A stretch of DNA of 64,000 nucleotides from Streptomyces sp. NBC_00464 (lineage in GTDB: Bacteria; Actinomycetota; Actinomycetes; Streptomycetales; Streptomycetaceae). The notes beneath the pieces were generated by a model. The model was not told the origin of the DNA, ran no database searches, and saw only the letters and a list, made by a program, of their open reading frames with translations. Where the stretch lies: NCBI RefSeq assembly GCF_036013915.1, contig NZ_CP107899.1, positions 992,001 through 1,056,000 of the forward strand, written 5' to 3'. A program made the translations under genes and the position numbers. Position 1 is the stretch's first letter, and every line of letters starts with the position of its first letter. This document shows, piece after piece, positions 26,632 through 33,513 of this stretch.

Positions 26632-27078
26632 TCAGCCCCGCGGCCAGGGCCGCCCGTCGAGACGCTCGATGTCGCGATTGAGGCGGGCGAGCCCGTCCGC
26701 GAGCTGCGCGGCCTCCTCCGGGGTCCACTCGGCCAGCACGCGCTGCAGACCCTCCCGGTTCTCGGCCCGGTCCTTGTCCAGCCGGTGCTCACCCTCGGCC
26801 GTGATGACGAACTTCCGGGCGATCCCGCCGTCCGGGTCGGCGATACGCTCGACGACACCGACCCGCAGCATCGCGGCGGTCTGCCGGTTCAGCGTGGAGG
26901 TGTCCAGACCGAAGGCGTCCCGAAGCTGGCCGATGGACATCGGACCCTCGACCCGGATGCGGCTGAGGAGGATGTAGGCGCTCCGGTCGAGCCGCCCGCC
27001 GCCCCGCGAGGTCAGCAGACTCATATGCCGGCCGAGCAGCATCGTCTCGAACTCGATCCGTTCCACAGGCATGTCCAC
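26632..27078 (-). CDS. MarR family transcriptional regulator
   Basis: 148 residues from a GTG at 27078, chosen for AAGGAAG six bases upstream; an ATG two codons later is possible. MarR winged helix: LDRSAYILLSRIRVEGPMSI, LRDAFGLDTSTLNRQTAAML, then the wing with ADPDGGIARKFVITAEG. The C-terminal dimerisation helix is WTPEEAAQLADGLARLNRDI. The region upstream contains two tandem palindromic boxes and a TATA-rich core, so it is probably autoregulated. Confidence 0.85.
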   Translation of the reverse strand: MDMPVERIEFETMLLGRHMSLLTSRGGGRLDRSAYILLSRIRVEGPMSIGQLRDAFGLDTSTLNRQTAAMLRVGVVERIADPDGGIARKFVITAEGEHRLDKDRAENREGLQRVLAEWTPEEAAQLADGLARLNRDIERLDGRPWPRG

Positions 27079-27152
27079 GCGAGGCTTCCTTCGACTGCCG
27101 GGCTCGCCTCCCCGCGGGGCGGGCGACCTCTTTTGTACATATATACCACACG

Positions 27153-27186
27153 TGTGCACCATGCATTCAATGTGCATCATGCACAT
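27153..27186. promoter_or_regulatory. tandem palindromic operators and promoter core of the MarR gene
   Basis: A perfect 17-bp palindrome, ATGTGCAT-C-ATGCACAT, spans 27170-27186. A second, imperfect copy with the same core (TGTGCAxCATGCA) starts at 27153, 18 bp away. Next to them (27134-27147) is an unusual AT-rich stretch; on the minus strand it reads as a TATATA-type -10, with a possible TTGAAT -35 inside the operators. The layout fits MarR autorepression; the YrdC gene at 27335 may be affected too. Confidence 0.65.
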
Positions 27187-27334
27187 CTCGTGTCGGGTGC
27201 ACATCGCCTGGATGTGTGGCCGAAAAGGTTTGAGCGGCGCCCCACCACCCGAAACGGTTGTCCTGTCCCTCCCAGGGGCAGGACAACCCGCTTTCCCCTC
27301 GTACCCGTCGCCGCCCCCGCCGTAGACTCGCCGG

Positions 27335-27955
27335 ATGGCGAAGTATTTCGACGTACATCCCGAAAATCCCCAGCGACGCACCATCACGAGCGTGGCCGAA
27401 AGCATCCGCTCCGGGTCACTCGTCGCGTATCCGACGGACTCCTGCTACGCACTCGGGTGTCAGCTCGGCAGCCGTGACGGCATCTCCCGCATCCGCACGA
27501 TCCGCAATCTCGACGACCGTCATCACTTCACGCTCATGTGCCAGAACTTCGCCCAGCTCGGGCAGTTCGTACAGATCGACAACGACGTGTTCCGCGCCAT
27601 CAAGGCCGCGACCCCCGGCCAGTACACCTTCATCCTTCCGGCGACGAAGGAGGTGCCGCGCCAGTTGCTGCACCCGAAGAAGAAGACCGTCGGTGTCCGC
27701 ATCCCCGACCACGCTGTCGTCCAGGCCCTGTTGGAGGAGCTCGGCGAGCCGCTGCTCTCCAGCACCCTGCTCCTGCCCGACGAGGAGGAGCCGATGACCC
27801 AGGGCTGGGAGATCAAGGAACGCCTCGACCACGAGGTGGACGTCGTCGTCGACTCCGGCGACTGCGGCACGGAGCCGACCACCGTCATCGACTTCTCCAG
27901 CGGCGAGCTGGAGATCGTACGACGCGGAGCCGGCGACCCCTCCCGCTTCGAGTAA
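27335..27955 (+). CDS. Sua5/YciO/YrdC family protein (threonylcarbamoyl-AMP synthase-like)
   Basis: 206 residues with the YrdC fold: GSLVAYPTDSCYALGCQLGS near 27-46, the RNLDDRHHFTLMC loop near 58-70, PGQYTFILPATKEVPR, and the VGVRIPDHAV nucleotide-binding strand. Sua5/YrdC proteins make threonylcarbamoyl-AMP for the t6A modification of tRNA. This one is of the shorter YciO-like type, and since Streptomyces usually has another Sua5, it may be a paralogue with a different role. It is convergent with the ATPase-domain gene at 28000, with a hairpin between. Confidence 0.85.
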   Translation: MAKYFDVHPENPQRRTITSVAESIRSGSLVAYPTDSCYALGCQLGSRDGISRIRTIRNLDDRHHFTLMCQNFAQLGQFVQIDNDVFRAIKAATPGQYTFILPATKEVPRQLLHPKKKTVGVRIPDHAVVQALLEELGEPLLSSTLLLPDEEEPMTQGWEIKERLDHEVDVVVDSGDCGTEPTTVIDFSSGELEIVRRGAGDPSRFE

Positions 27956-27974
27956 TCCAAGTAACCGGACGCGG

Positions 27975-27996
27975 GGCCGGGCCGAAAGGCCCGGCC
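27975..27996. terminator. 9-bp hairpin with GNRA loop
   Basis: Arms GGCCGGGCC and GGCCCGGCC with a GAAA tetraloop, perfect pairing. It lies between convergent genes ending at 27955 and 28000, so it can serve both. Confidence 0.75.
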
Positions 27997-27999
27997 GGG

Positions 28000-28473
28000 T
28001 CAGAACAGCAGGTCCAGCTCCACGCGAACCGTCTTTCCCGGCCGCCCCGGGGGTACGCGCTCCAGTACCGCCCACCGGTCCGCCAGTGCCTCGACCAGCA
28101 CCAGCCCGTGCCCGCTGCCGGACCCGGGCGGCGGTTTCACGACCTCCCCGGGGCCCGGCGGGCGGCATTCGCCCCGGGTGTCGGTGACCTCGATACGGAG
28201 CGTGCCGAGCGTCTCCGGATCACCCATGGCGAGGGCGAGCCGCAGCTCGAAGTCCCTTCCCGGTACGCGTCCATGGGTCACCGCGTTGGCCGCCAGCTCG
28301 GCCACCAGCAGCGCCGCGGTGTCGGACGCGTCCGTGCGGTACGGGACGCCCCAGGCGTGCAGCTGATGAACGGCGAGCCTGCGGGCGAGCCGTGCGCCCC
28401 GGGGTGTGGAGCTGAACCGCTGCACGAACAGCCGCTCGGTGCACGGTCGGTGTGGGGTGACGGGTGCTTCCAT
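28000..28473 (-). CDS. HATPase_c anti-sigma/regulatory ATPase-domain protein
   Basis: 157 residues from the ATG at 28473. GHKL-type ATP-binding domain: N-box AELAANAVTHGRV, an EVTDT strand and the G-box GSGHGLVLVEALADRW. Stand-alone RsbW/SpoIIAB-like proteins of this kind are very common in Streptomyces and typically occur with an XRE regulator and a DUF397 protein, as here (whiJ/abaA-type loci affecting development and antibiotic production). It is divergent from the XRE gene, with a strong inverted repeat between them. Confidence 0.85.
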   Translation of the reverse strand: MEAPVTPHRPCTERLFVQRFSSTPRGARLARRLAVHQLHAWGVPYRTDASDTAALLVAELAANAVTHGRVPGRDFELRLALAMGDPETLGTLRIEVTDTRGECRPPGPGEVVKPPPGSGSGHGLVLVEALADRWAVLERVPPGRPGKTVRVELDLLF

Positions 28474-28516
28474 GCGCTCAGCCTTGCCACCCCGGACCGC
28501 GCCGACCAGCCACGCC

Positions 28517-28543
28517 ACTCGTACGCTCGGTCAGCGTACGAGT
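28517..28543. promoter_or_regulatory. perfect 11-bp inverted repeat in the divergent promoter of the whiJ-like locus
   Basis: Half-sites ACTCGTACGCT and AGCGTACGAGT around a 5-base centre. It lies 44 bp upstream of the ATPase gene and 84 bp upstream of the XRE gene. A short direct repeat (GCGTAAC twice, 10 bp apart, 28562-28578) follows on the XRE side. It is a probable binding site of the XRE protein. Confidence 0.6.
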
Positions 28544-28626
28544 ACGGAGAGTGGACGGTACGCGTAACGATGCGTAACCATGGGCGAGTTGCGGACCGGG
28601 AACAGGCGCGCGGAAGGTGGCCGCAC

Positions 28627-29478
28627 ATGACCGACAGCTTGGTGGAGACGGGCGGAACGACGGCGACGTGCGGGGAGCCCGAATCCTCGGACAGCCTCAA
28701 GGCGTTCGGGGAGGTGCTCAAGGTCCTGCGCAAACGGGCCGGGCTCACGCAGGAGGAGTTCGCCCCGCTGGTGCGGTATTCGGTGACGATGGTCGCCTCG
28801 ATCGAGCAAGGGCGCCGCTTCCCGCCGCCCGCGTTCGTGGAGCGGGCCGAGGACGTGCTGGACGCCATGGGGGTGTTGCGGGCGGCGGCCAAGCATCTGT
28901 CGCGGCGGCCGGGGCTGGCCAGCTGGTTCCGCCAGTGGGCCCAGTTGGAGCGGGAGGCGATCATCCTCCAGACGTACGAATGCCGGTTGGTTCCGGGTCT
29001 GTTGCAGACGGAGGCGTATGCGAGGACGCTGTTCGCCGAAAAGTTGCCGCCGATGGGCGACGAGCAGATCGAGGCCCAGGTGGCGGCCCGGCTGGAACGC
29101 CAGGAGCTGTTACGGCAGCGACCCAACACTGCATACAGCTTCATCCTTGAAGAGCATCTGCTGCTGCGTAGAACCGGTGGCCGGGCTGTCACTGCCGAGC
29201 TGATCGAGCACCTGCTGGAACTGGCTTCCCTCCGCAACATCGAGCTTCAGATCATGCCGGTGGTGCGGGAGCGTCATGCGGGAATCGACGGACCCATGCA
29301 GCTCCTTGAGACTCCCGAGAACCGCTGGCTCGGCTACTCCGAGGGACAGGAAAGCGGCCAGTTCATCTCCGATCCCAAAGTCGTCAGCACGCTCCAAATG
29401 CGATATGCCAGGATGCGTTCGCAGGCTCTCTCACTGGAGGACTCCCTGAGCCTGCTGCGGCAGATGCGAGGAGCGTAA
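28627..29478 (+). CDS. XRE family regulator, whiJ/Scr1-like (DUF5753), contains a TTA codon
   Basis: 283 residues. N-terminal HTH_XRE (about 24-85): FGEVLKVLRKRAGLTQEEFA, YSVTMVASIEQGRRFPPP. The C-terminal DUF5753 domain (about 100-280) starts WAQLEREAIILQTYECRLVP and includes GLLQTEAYARTLF. This is the regulator component of whiJ-type triads with DUF397 and an ATPase-domain protein. Leu162 (bases 29110-29112) is TTA, the codon read by the bldA tRNA in Streptomyces, so translation is likely tied to development. The stop overlaps the DUF397 start (TAATG). Confidence 0.92.
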   Translation: MTDSLVETGGTTATCGEPESSDSLKAFGEVLKVLRKRAGLTQEEFAPLVRYSVTMVASIEQGRRFPPPAFVERAEDVLDAMGVLRAAAKHLSRRPGLASWFRQWAQLEREAIILQTYECRLVPGLLQTEAYARTLFAEKLPPMGDEQIEAQVAARLERQELLRQRPNTAYSFILEEHLLLRRTGGRAVTAELIEHLLELASLRNIELQIMPVVRERHAGIDGPMQLLETPENRWLGYSEGQESGQFISDPKVVSTLQMRYARMRSQALSLEDSLSLLRQMRGA

Positions 29479-29723
29479 TGAACACGACGGAACTGACCTG
29501 GTTCAAGAGCAGCTACAGCGGCAGCTCCGGCGACTCCTGTGTGGAAGTCGCCCTGTCCTGGCACAAGTCGAGCTACAGCAGCGGCTCAGGCGACTCCTGC
29601 GTAGAGGTCGCCACCTGCCCCACCACCGTCCACATCCGCGACTCCAAGGTCGAGGAGGGCCCCCAGCTCGCCCTCTCCCCCACATCCTGGACGCGCTTCG
29701 TGGCGTACGCCGTCCAGAGCTGA
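29478..29723 (+). CDS. DUF397 protein with duplicated N-terminal motif
   Basis: 81 residues, translationally coupled to the XRE gene (one-base overlap, TAATG). The DUF397 signature W(F/H)KSSYSxxSGDSCVEVA occurs twice in tandem (residues about 8-25 and 28-45), followed by the usual RDSK and LSPTSWTRFVAYA end; most family members have one copy. DUF397 proteins are thought to act with their XRE partner, as a modulator or antitoxin-like factor. The duplication at protein and DNA level suggests recent slippage or unequal crossing-over. Confidence 0.9.
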   Translation: MNTTELTWFKSSYSGSSGDSCVEVALSWHKSSYSSGSGDSCVEVATCPTTVHIRDSKVEEGPQLALSPTSWTRFVAYAVQS

Positions 29724-29779
29724 GCGCACCGCTCCACCACTCCACCCGCCCGCCCGCCCAACGGAGGACCCGACCGACC

Positions 29780-30187
29780 ATGCCCCGTGCCGTCACCCTG
29801 ATCCGCTCCGCCGCCCTGTCCGACGTCGCCGAGTACGCCTACGCGGCCACCGCCCCAGCCGAGGCGCGCCTGATCTTCCTGGCGGGGGCCTGCCCGCTGA
29901 ACGAGGACGGTTCGACGGCGGCGGTCGGGGACTACGCGGGCCAGGCCGCGAAAGCCGTGGAGAACATGCAGACCGCGCTGCATGCGGCCGGCGCCTCCTT
30001 GGAGGACGTCATCAGCACCCGCGTGCTCGTCGCGTCCGCCCGGCAGGAGGACCTGGGGACCGCGTGGAAGGTGGTCCGGGCCGCCTTCGGTGACCATGAC
30101 GTGCCCAGCACGTTGATGGGCGTCACCGTGCTCGGCTACCACGACCAGCTCGTCGAGATCGAGTCCGTCGCCGCCGTGCTCGACTGA
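29780..30187 (+). CDS. RidA family protein
   Basis: 135 residues with the RidA/YjgF fold: EYAYAATAPAEARLIFLAGA, NEDGSTAAVGDYAGQAAKAV, ALHAAGASLEDVISTRVLVA and VPSTLMGVTVLGYHDQLVEI. Classical RidA deaminates reactive imines and has a conserved Arg after the PAR motif; here that region reads VPSTLMGV, so the carboxylate-binding Arg is not in the usual place. It belongs to the divergent Rid subfamilies and its substrate is uncertain. It starts 56 bp after the DUF397 gene and is convergent with the metallopeptidase gene. Confidence 0.8.
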   Translation: MPRAVTLIRSAALSDVAEYAYAATAPAEARLIFLAGACPLNEDGSTAAVGDYAGQAAKAVENMQTALHAAGASLEDVISTRVLVASARQEDLGTAWKVVRAAFGDHDVPSTLMGVTVLGYHDQLVEIESVAAVLD

Positions 30188-30199
30188 CACGCCCGGCCT

Positions 30200-31132
30200 T
30201 CAGCTCTTGAGGTACGGCTGAAGCAGAGTGCTCCATGCGTCGTTCATCTGCTCGAACTCAGCGGGGCACCTGGCCGCACGGGTCTCGGGCAGCACGCCGT
30301 CCGGGTTCTCCGCGCTTTGCACGACGCCCTGGAAGGAGCTGGGGTCGGAGCCGTACAACCAGCAGATCTCGTTGTAGAAGCGCTGGGCACTGAGCGAGTG
30401 CTCGTCCGAGAACTTCCCTGAGATGTCTCCCTGTTGGTCCGCCGCGGCGAGCGCGCCCCACGCGTCGATGGCACTCACCGCGTACTCGCGGTGCAGGGAG
30501 TCACCCACGAGCAGCAGGGTGGCGAGCTGGTCGGCCGCGTCCTCCTCCTTGCCGGTGGTCGCCAGGCCGTAGACGTCGATCAGCCCGTGGCCCAGTTCAT
30601 GGAGGACGGAACTGTTGGTGAAGCCGATGAGGTCGTCCTCGGTGGCCCGCGTCTGCTGGGCCTCGGTGCCCGTGGTGTTCTGCGCGCTGAAGACGGGGGC
30701 GAACTGGGAGATGAGTTCGTAGCAGAGCGTGATGCTCTGCGTCTTGGGGTCCCAGAAGGCGTTGACCTCACCGCAGCTGCGCCCGGTCAGGGGTATGTTC
30801 TGGGGCAGGGCGATCCGGGAGTTGGCGTGCGCCGCGACGCCTTCCAGGACTTCGTTCGCCTGAAGGAACTGCTGGGCCTGCTGGTCCTCCTGGGTCGCAC
30901 CGGCCTCGTAGGTGACGACGAGTTCCCCGGTGCCCTGAGGGGCGGGAGTGGTCTTCTGCGGTAGCGCGGCGTCCCGGACCGGGCTCCCTGTCGCCGGCGC
31001 GGTCGGTGCGGCCTGGACCGTGTGCCCGCGCGCGGCGCCGGCGGTGCCCGATGCGCAGCCCGTGACCGATGCGATCGCGAGGGAGGCGGCGAGCGCGACC
31101 ATCGCCCGTGTTCGCGTACTGGTGCCTTCCAC
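30200..31132 (-). CDS. secreted lipoprotein, DUF4344-type metallopeptidase
   Basis: 310 residues from a GTG at 31132 (SD AAAGGTGG). The signal peptide ends in a lipobox (SVTGC, Cys near 26). After a Pro/Thr/Ala-rich linker, the DUF4344 domain (about 70-305) carries the zinc motif HELGHGLIDVYGL near residue 180 and an EEDAADQLATLL helix that probably supplies the third ligand. CGEVNAFWDPKTQSITLCYE precedes it. It is likely a membrane-anchored extracellular zinc protease; the substrate is unknown. Its upstream region runs into the mobile unit that starts at 31305. Confidence 0.8.
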   Translation of the reverse strand: MEGTSTRTRAMVALAASLAIASVTGCASGTAGAARGHTVQAAPTAPATGSPVRDAALPQKTTPAPQGTGELVVTYEAGATQEDQQAQQFLQANEVLEGVAAHANSRIALPQNIPLTGRSCGEVNAFWDPKTQSITLCYELISQFAPVFSAQNTTGTEAQQTRATEDDLIGFTNSSVLHELGHGLIDVYGLATTGKEEDAADQLATLLLVGDSLHREYAVSAIDAWGALAAADQQGDISGKFSDEHSLSAQRFYNEICWLYGSDPSSFQGVVQSAENPDGVLPETRAARCPAEFEQMNDAWSTLLQPYLKS

Positions 31133-31304
31133 CTGATCCACCTTTCTGACCCGGTGAGGGTCCGGCGTGGGAGCCGGTGGCGTGGGGAACCCGGGGTTTT
31201 TCCGGCCGATGGACCGACCCGCGTACCTCAGGGACCAACCTGACAGCGGGAGGGCAGGGGCGCTCGCGGCAATCCGCCATTCGGGTGGCAGGCCGGGTCG
31301 GGAC

Positions 31305-31368
31305 CAGGGCCCCGGCGAGTGCCTGGATCGCCCCACCCTGGGTGATTCAGGCACTCGCCGGGGCCCTG
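31305..31368. mobile_element. 64-bp internally deleted IS derivative (MITE-like palindrome)
   Basis: Two 21-bp arms, perfectly complementary (CAGGGCCCCGGCGAGTGCCTG), separated by 22 bp. Reading in from the left, it matches the left end of the IS at 31844 for about 43 bases, including GATCGCCCCACCCTGGG and GTGATT. It then jumps to the IS right end (CAGGCACTCGCCGGGGCCC). It is therefore the two IS ends joined with the transposase deleted. As a strong hairpin it may also end transcription between the lipoprotein and VOC genes. Confidence 0.75.
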
Positions 31369-31411
31369 GCTTCACCCTTGCCACCCGCGGTCCGCGTGGC
31401 AAGATCGCCGG

Positions 31412-31813
31412 ATGCTGAAGCTCACCGATTTCATCATCGACTGCCCCGAGCCCATGAAGCTCGCGGCGTTCTACGCCGAGGTCACCGGCGAACCCGTCAA
31501 GCCCGACAGCGACGACAACTGGGCCGGCATCAAGTTGGGCAAGATCGAGCTCGCGTTCCAGCGCGTCGACAACTTCCGCGCCCCGAACTGGCCCGACGAC
31601 GAGCACCCCAAGCAGTTCCACCTCGACTTCGAAGTCGACGAGTTCGAACCCGAGGAACAGCGCCTCACCGCCCTCGGCGCCACCCTCCGCAAGGACTTCG
31701 TCGGCGAGGAGGGCTACGGCTGGCGCGTCTACACCGACCCGGTCGGCCACCCCTTCTGCCTGTGCCGCAACAGGCGCGTCCAGTGGATCGACGGCGAGCC
31801 CGTCGGGCTCTGA
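31412..31813 (+). CDS. VOC superfamily protein carried in the mobile unit
   Basis: 133 residues with paired VOC modules: LTDFIIDCPEPMKLAAFYAE, GIKLGKIELAFQRVDNF, then FHLDFEVDEFEPEEQRLTAL and WRVYTDPVGHPFCLCRNRR. It resembles Streptomyces glyoxalase-like proteins annotated as VOC or bleomycin-resistance-like; the substrate is unknown. The gene has no close SD. It is bracketed by an IS-derived 64-bp palindrome (44 bp upstream) and the left end of an IS (31 bp downstream), so it appears to be cargo. Confidence 0.85.
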   Translation: MLKLTDFIIDCPEPMKLAAFYAEVTGEPVKPDSDDNWAGIKLGKIELAFQRVDNFRAPNWPDDEHPKQFHLDFEVDEFEPEEQRLTALGATLRKDFVGEEGYGWRVYTDPVGHPFCLCRNRRVQWIDGEPVGL

Positions 31814-31916
31814 CGGACACCGCATGGGCCCGGGGGCTCCGGGCATGGCCCCGGCGAGTACCTGGATCGCCCCACCCTGGGGTGATTGATCTCGATGGCG
31901 AGCCCCGGAAGCAGAT

Positions 31917-31979
31917 GAACACGGCACCTGTGGATCATGTAGTTCTCTACGCTGCAAGATCCATGAAGGTGCCGTGTTC
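31917..31979 (+). promoter_or_regulatory. long hairpin burying the transposase start
   Basis: Outer arms GAACACGGCACCT (31917-31929) and AGGTGCCGTGTTC (31967-31979) pair perfectly over 13 bp. Inside are TGGATC/GATCCA and a small GTAG/CTAC stem. The GTG start at 31974 lies in the right arm, so any transcript entering from outside would hide it. IS elements such as IS10 and IS50 use the same device against read-through expression. Confidence 0.55.
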
Positions 31980-33265
31980 GTTCCTCCATCATCTCCTGTC
32001 GCTGTCCGTGCGCCTCATGCGCCCTGCCTGGAAGCTCTCCGCGAGGGTGTGGCCAAGGACCAAGTCCGTGGCCTGGTTGCCGAGTTCGAGTCGGTCACCG
32101 ATCCGCGAGGGGCCTGCGGAGTGCGCTACCGGCTCTCCTCTGTCCTGGCCCTGGTGGTCTGCGCGATGACCCCGTCCGGCCACGACTCGATCACCGCGGC
32201 GGCGGAGTGGTGCCGACGTGCGACGCCGGAGGAGCTGGCCGCCTTCGGCCTGCCGTACCACCCGCTCCTTGGCCGCTACCGGATCCCGAGTGAGAAAACC
32301 ATGCGCAGCATCCTGGGGCGGCTCGATCCCGGCGAGATCAGCGCGGCCGGGCACGACTACCTGCGGCCCCTGCTGTCCGCACGGTCCCGCCGTCCGGAGC
32401 CGGTGATGCCCGACGGTGGCACCGAGCGTGAACAGCGTCGGGCCCACCGGGCGGCCGCCCGCGCCGAGCCGGTACGCGGCGGCGGGCGATCGCAGCGGAC
32501 GGTAAGTGCCTGCGCGGCGCCAGACGCCCCGACGGCAGGCGCGTCTTCGTCCTGTCCGCCGTCCGGCACGGCGACGGTGTCACGCTCGCCTCCCGCGAGA
32601 TCGGCGCGAAGACCAACGAAATCCCCGAGTTCGCACCCCTGCTCGACCAGATCGACGACGCGGATCTCGCGGGGGCGGTCGTCACCGCCGACGCCCTCCA
32701 CGCCCAACACGACCACGCCACCTACCTGCGCGAACGCGGCGCCCACTACCTGCTGACCATCAAGAACAACCAGCGCAGACATGCCCGTCAACTCCACGCC
32801 CTGCCCTGGAAAGACATCCCCGTGATTCACCGCGACGACGCCCGGGGACACGGCCGCCACGAGCAGCGGCTCGTACAGGTCGTCACCGTCGACGGCCTGC
32901 TCTTCCCGCACGCAGCACAGGTCCTGCGTATCCAGCGCCGTCGTCGTCTCTACGGGGCGAAGAAGTGGTCCAGCGAGACCGTCTACGCCGTCACCGACCT
33001 GCCCGCCGAGGAAGCGAACGCAGCCGAGATCGCATCCTGGGCTCGCGGCCACTGGACCGTGGAGAACACCGTCCACTGGTGCCGAGATGTCACCTTCAAC
33101 GAGGATAAGTCCCAGGTCAGGACCCACAATGCGCCCGCCGTACTCGCTGCCCTCCGCGACCTGATCCGCAGCGCGCTCAAGCTCGCCGGCTACGTCAACA
33201 CCGCCGCCGGACGACGAGCCCACACCGACCGCCCCCGCGTCCTCACCCTCTACGGCATCACATGA
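31974..33265 (+). pseudogene. ISAs1-like transposase, frameshifted
   Basis: The first frame (GTG 31974 to about 32477) encodes FESVTDPRGACGVRYRLSSV, a DSITAAAEWCRRATPEE segment and PSEKTMRSILGRLD. Family similarity then continues in the -1 frame from about 32477: RAIAADGKCLRGARR (first catalytic Asp), VVTADALHAQHDHATYLRER (second Asp), LLTIKNNQ, and HWTVENTVHWCRDVTFNEDK (catalytic Glu) to a TGA at 33265. The shift falls in a CGGCGGCGG run. A one-base loss is the simplest reading; a programmed -1 shift cannot be excluded. All three DDE residues remain across the two frames. Confidence 0.8.
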
Positions 33266-33513
33266 TCAAACCGGACGAGCCAGGCACTCGCCGGGGCCCT
33301 GGGGTCGGGACGCTGTCGGGCAACGCTCCGGGAGCGGGGACCCCAAGGTGCCGGGCACGCCGTCCGGGACGCCATAGGAATCCCCTATAGCACCTGCTTA
33401 CATTTCGTCTTTGCCTCTCCTTCTCTCCCGAACGTACCGTCAGAACAGCTCGACGACGAAGAATTCCACTTCTGCCGGGCGGACACGTACTCATTCCTGA
33501 GAGGACCAGCGAC

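Larger units (their letters stand above)
31305..33301. mobile_element. composite mobile unit: IS end-pair, VOC gene and ISAs1-like element
   Basis: A 1,997-bp unit bounded by IS-type ends in inverted orientation (CAGGGCCCCGG at 31305; CCGGGGCCCTG ending at 33301). The flanking sequences are an identical 10-mer, GGGTCGGGAC, at 31295-31304 and 33302-33311, as expected of a target duplication. Inside are a 64-bp deleted IS derivative, a VOC gene and a complete IS. No such duplication flanks either IS copy alone, which suggests the whole unit inserted as one. Established: ISAs1-family elements make target duplications of roughly this size; the rest is read from the sequence. Confidence 0.7.
31844..33301 (+). 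mobile_element. ISAs1-like insertion sequence, about 1,458 bp
   Basis: The terminal inverted repeats match over 29 bases with four differences: the left end begins CATGGCCCCGGCGAGTACC and the right end, reversed, begins CAGGGCCCCGGCGAGTGCC. The single transposase gene (31974-33265) is of the ISAs1/H-repeat type. No duplication of flanking bases is seen around this copy on its own. The left-end change at position 3 (G to T) may weaken that end. Confidence 0.8.

Noticed and set aside
31304-31369. The 66-bp palindrome as a simple transcription terminator
   Set aside because: Both arms match the ends of the IS 0.5 kb away, including non-palindromic inner bases, so it is IS-derived; it may still terminate transcription.
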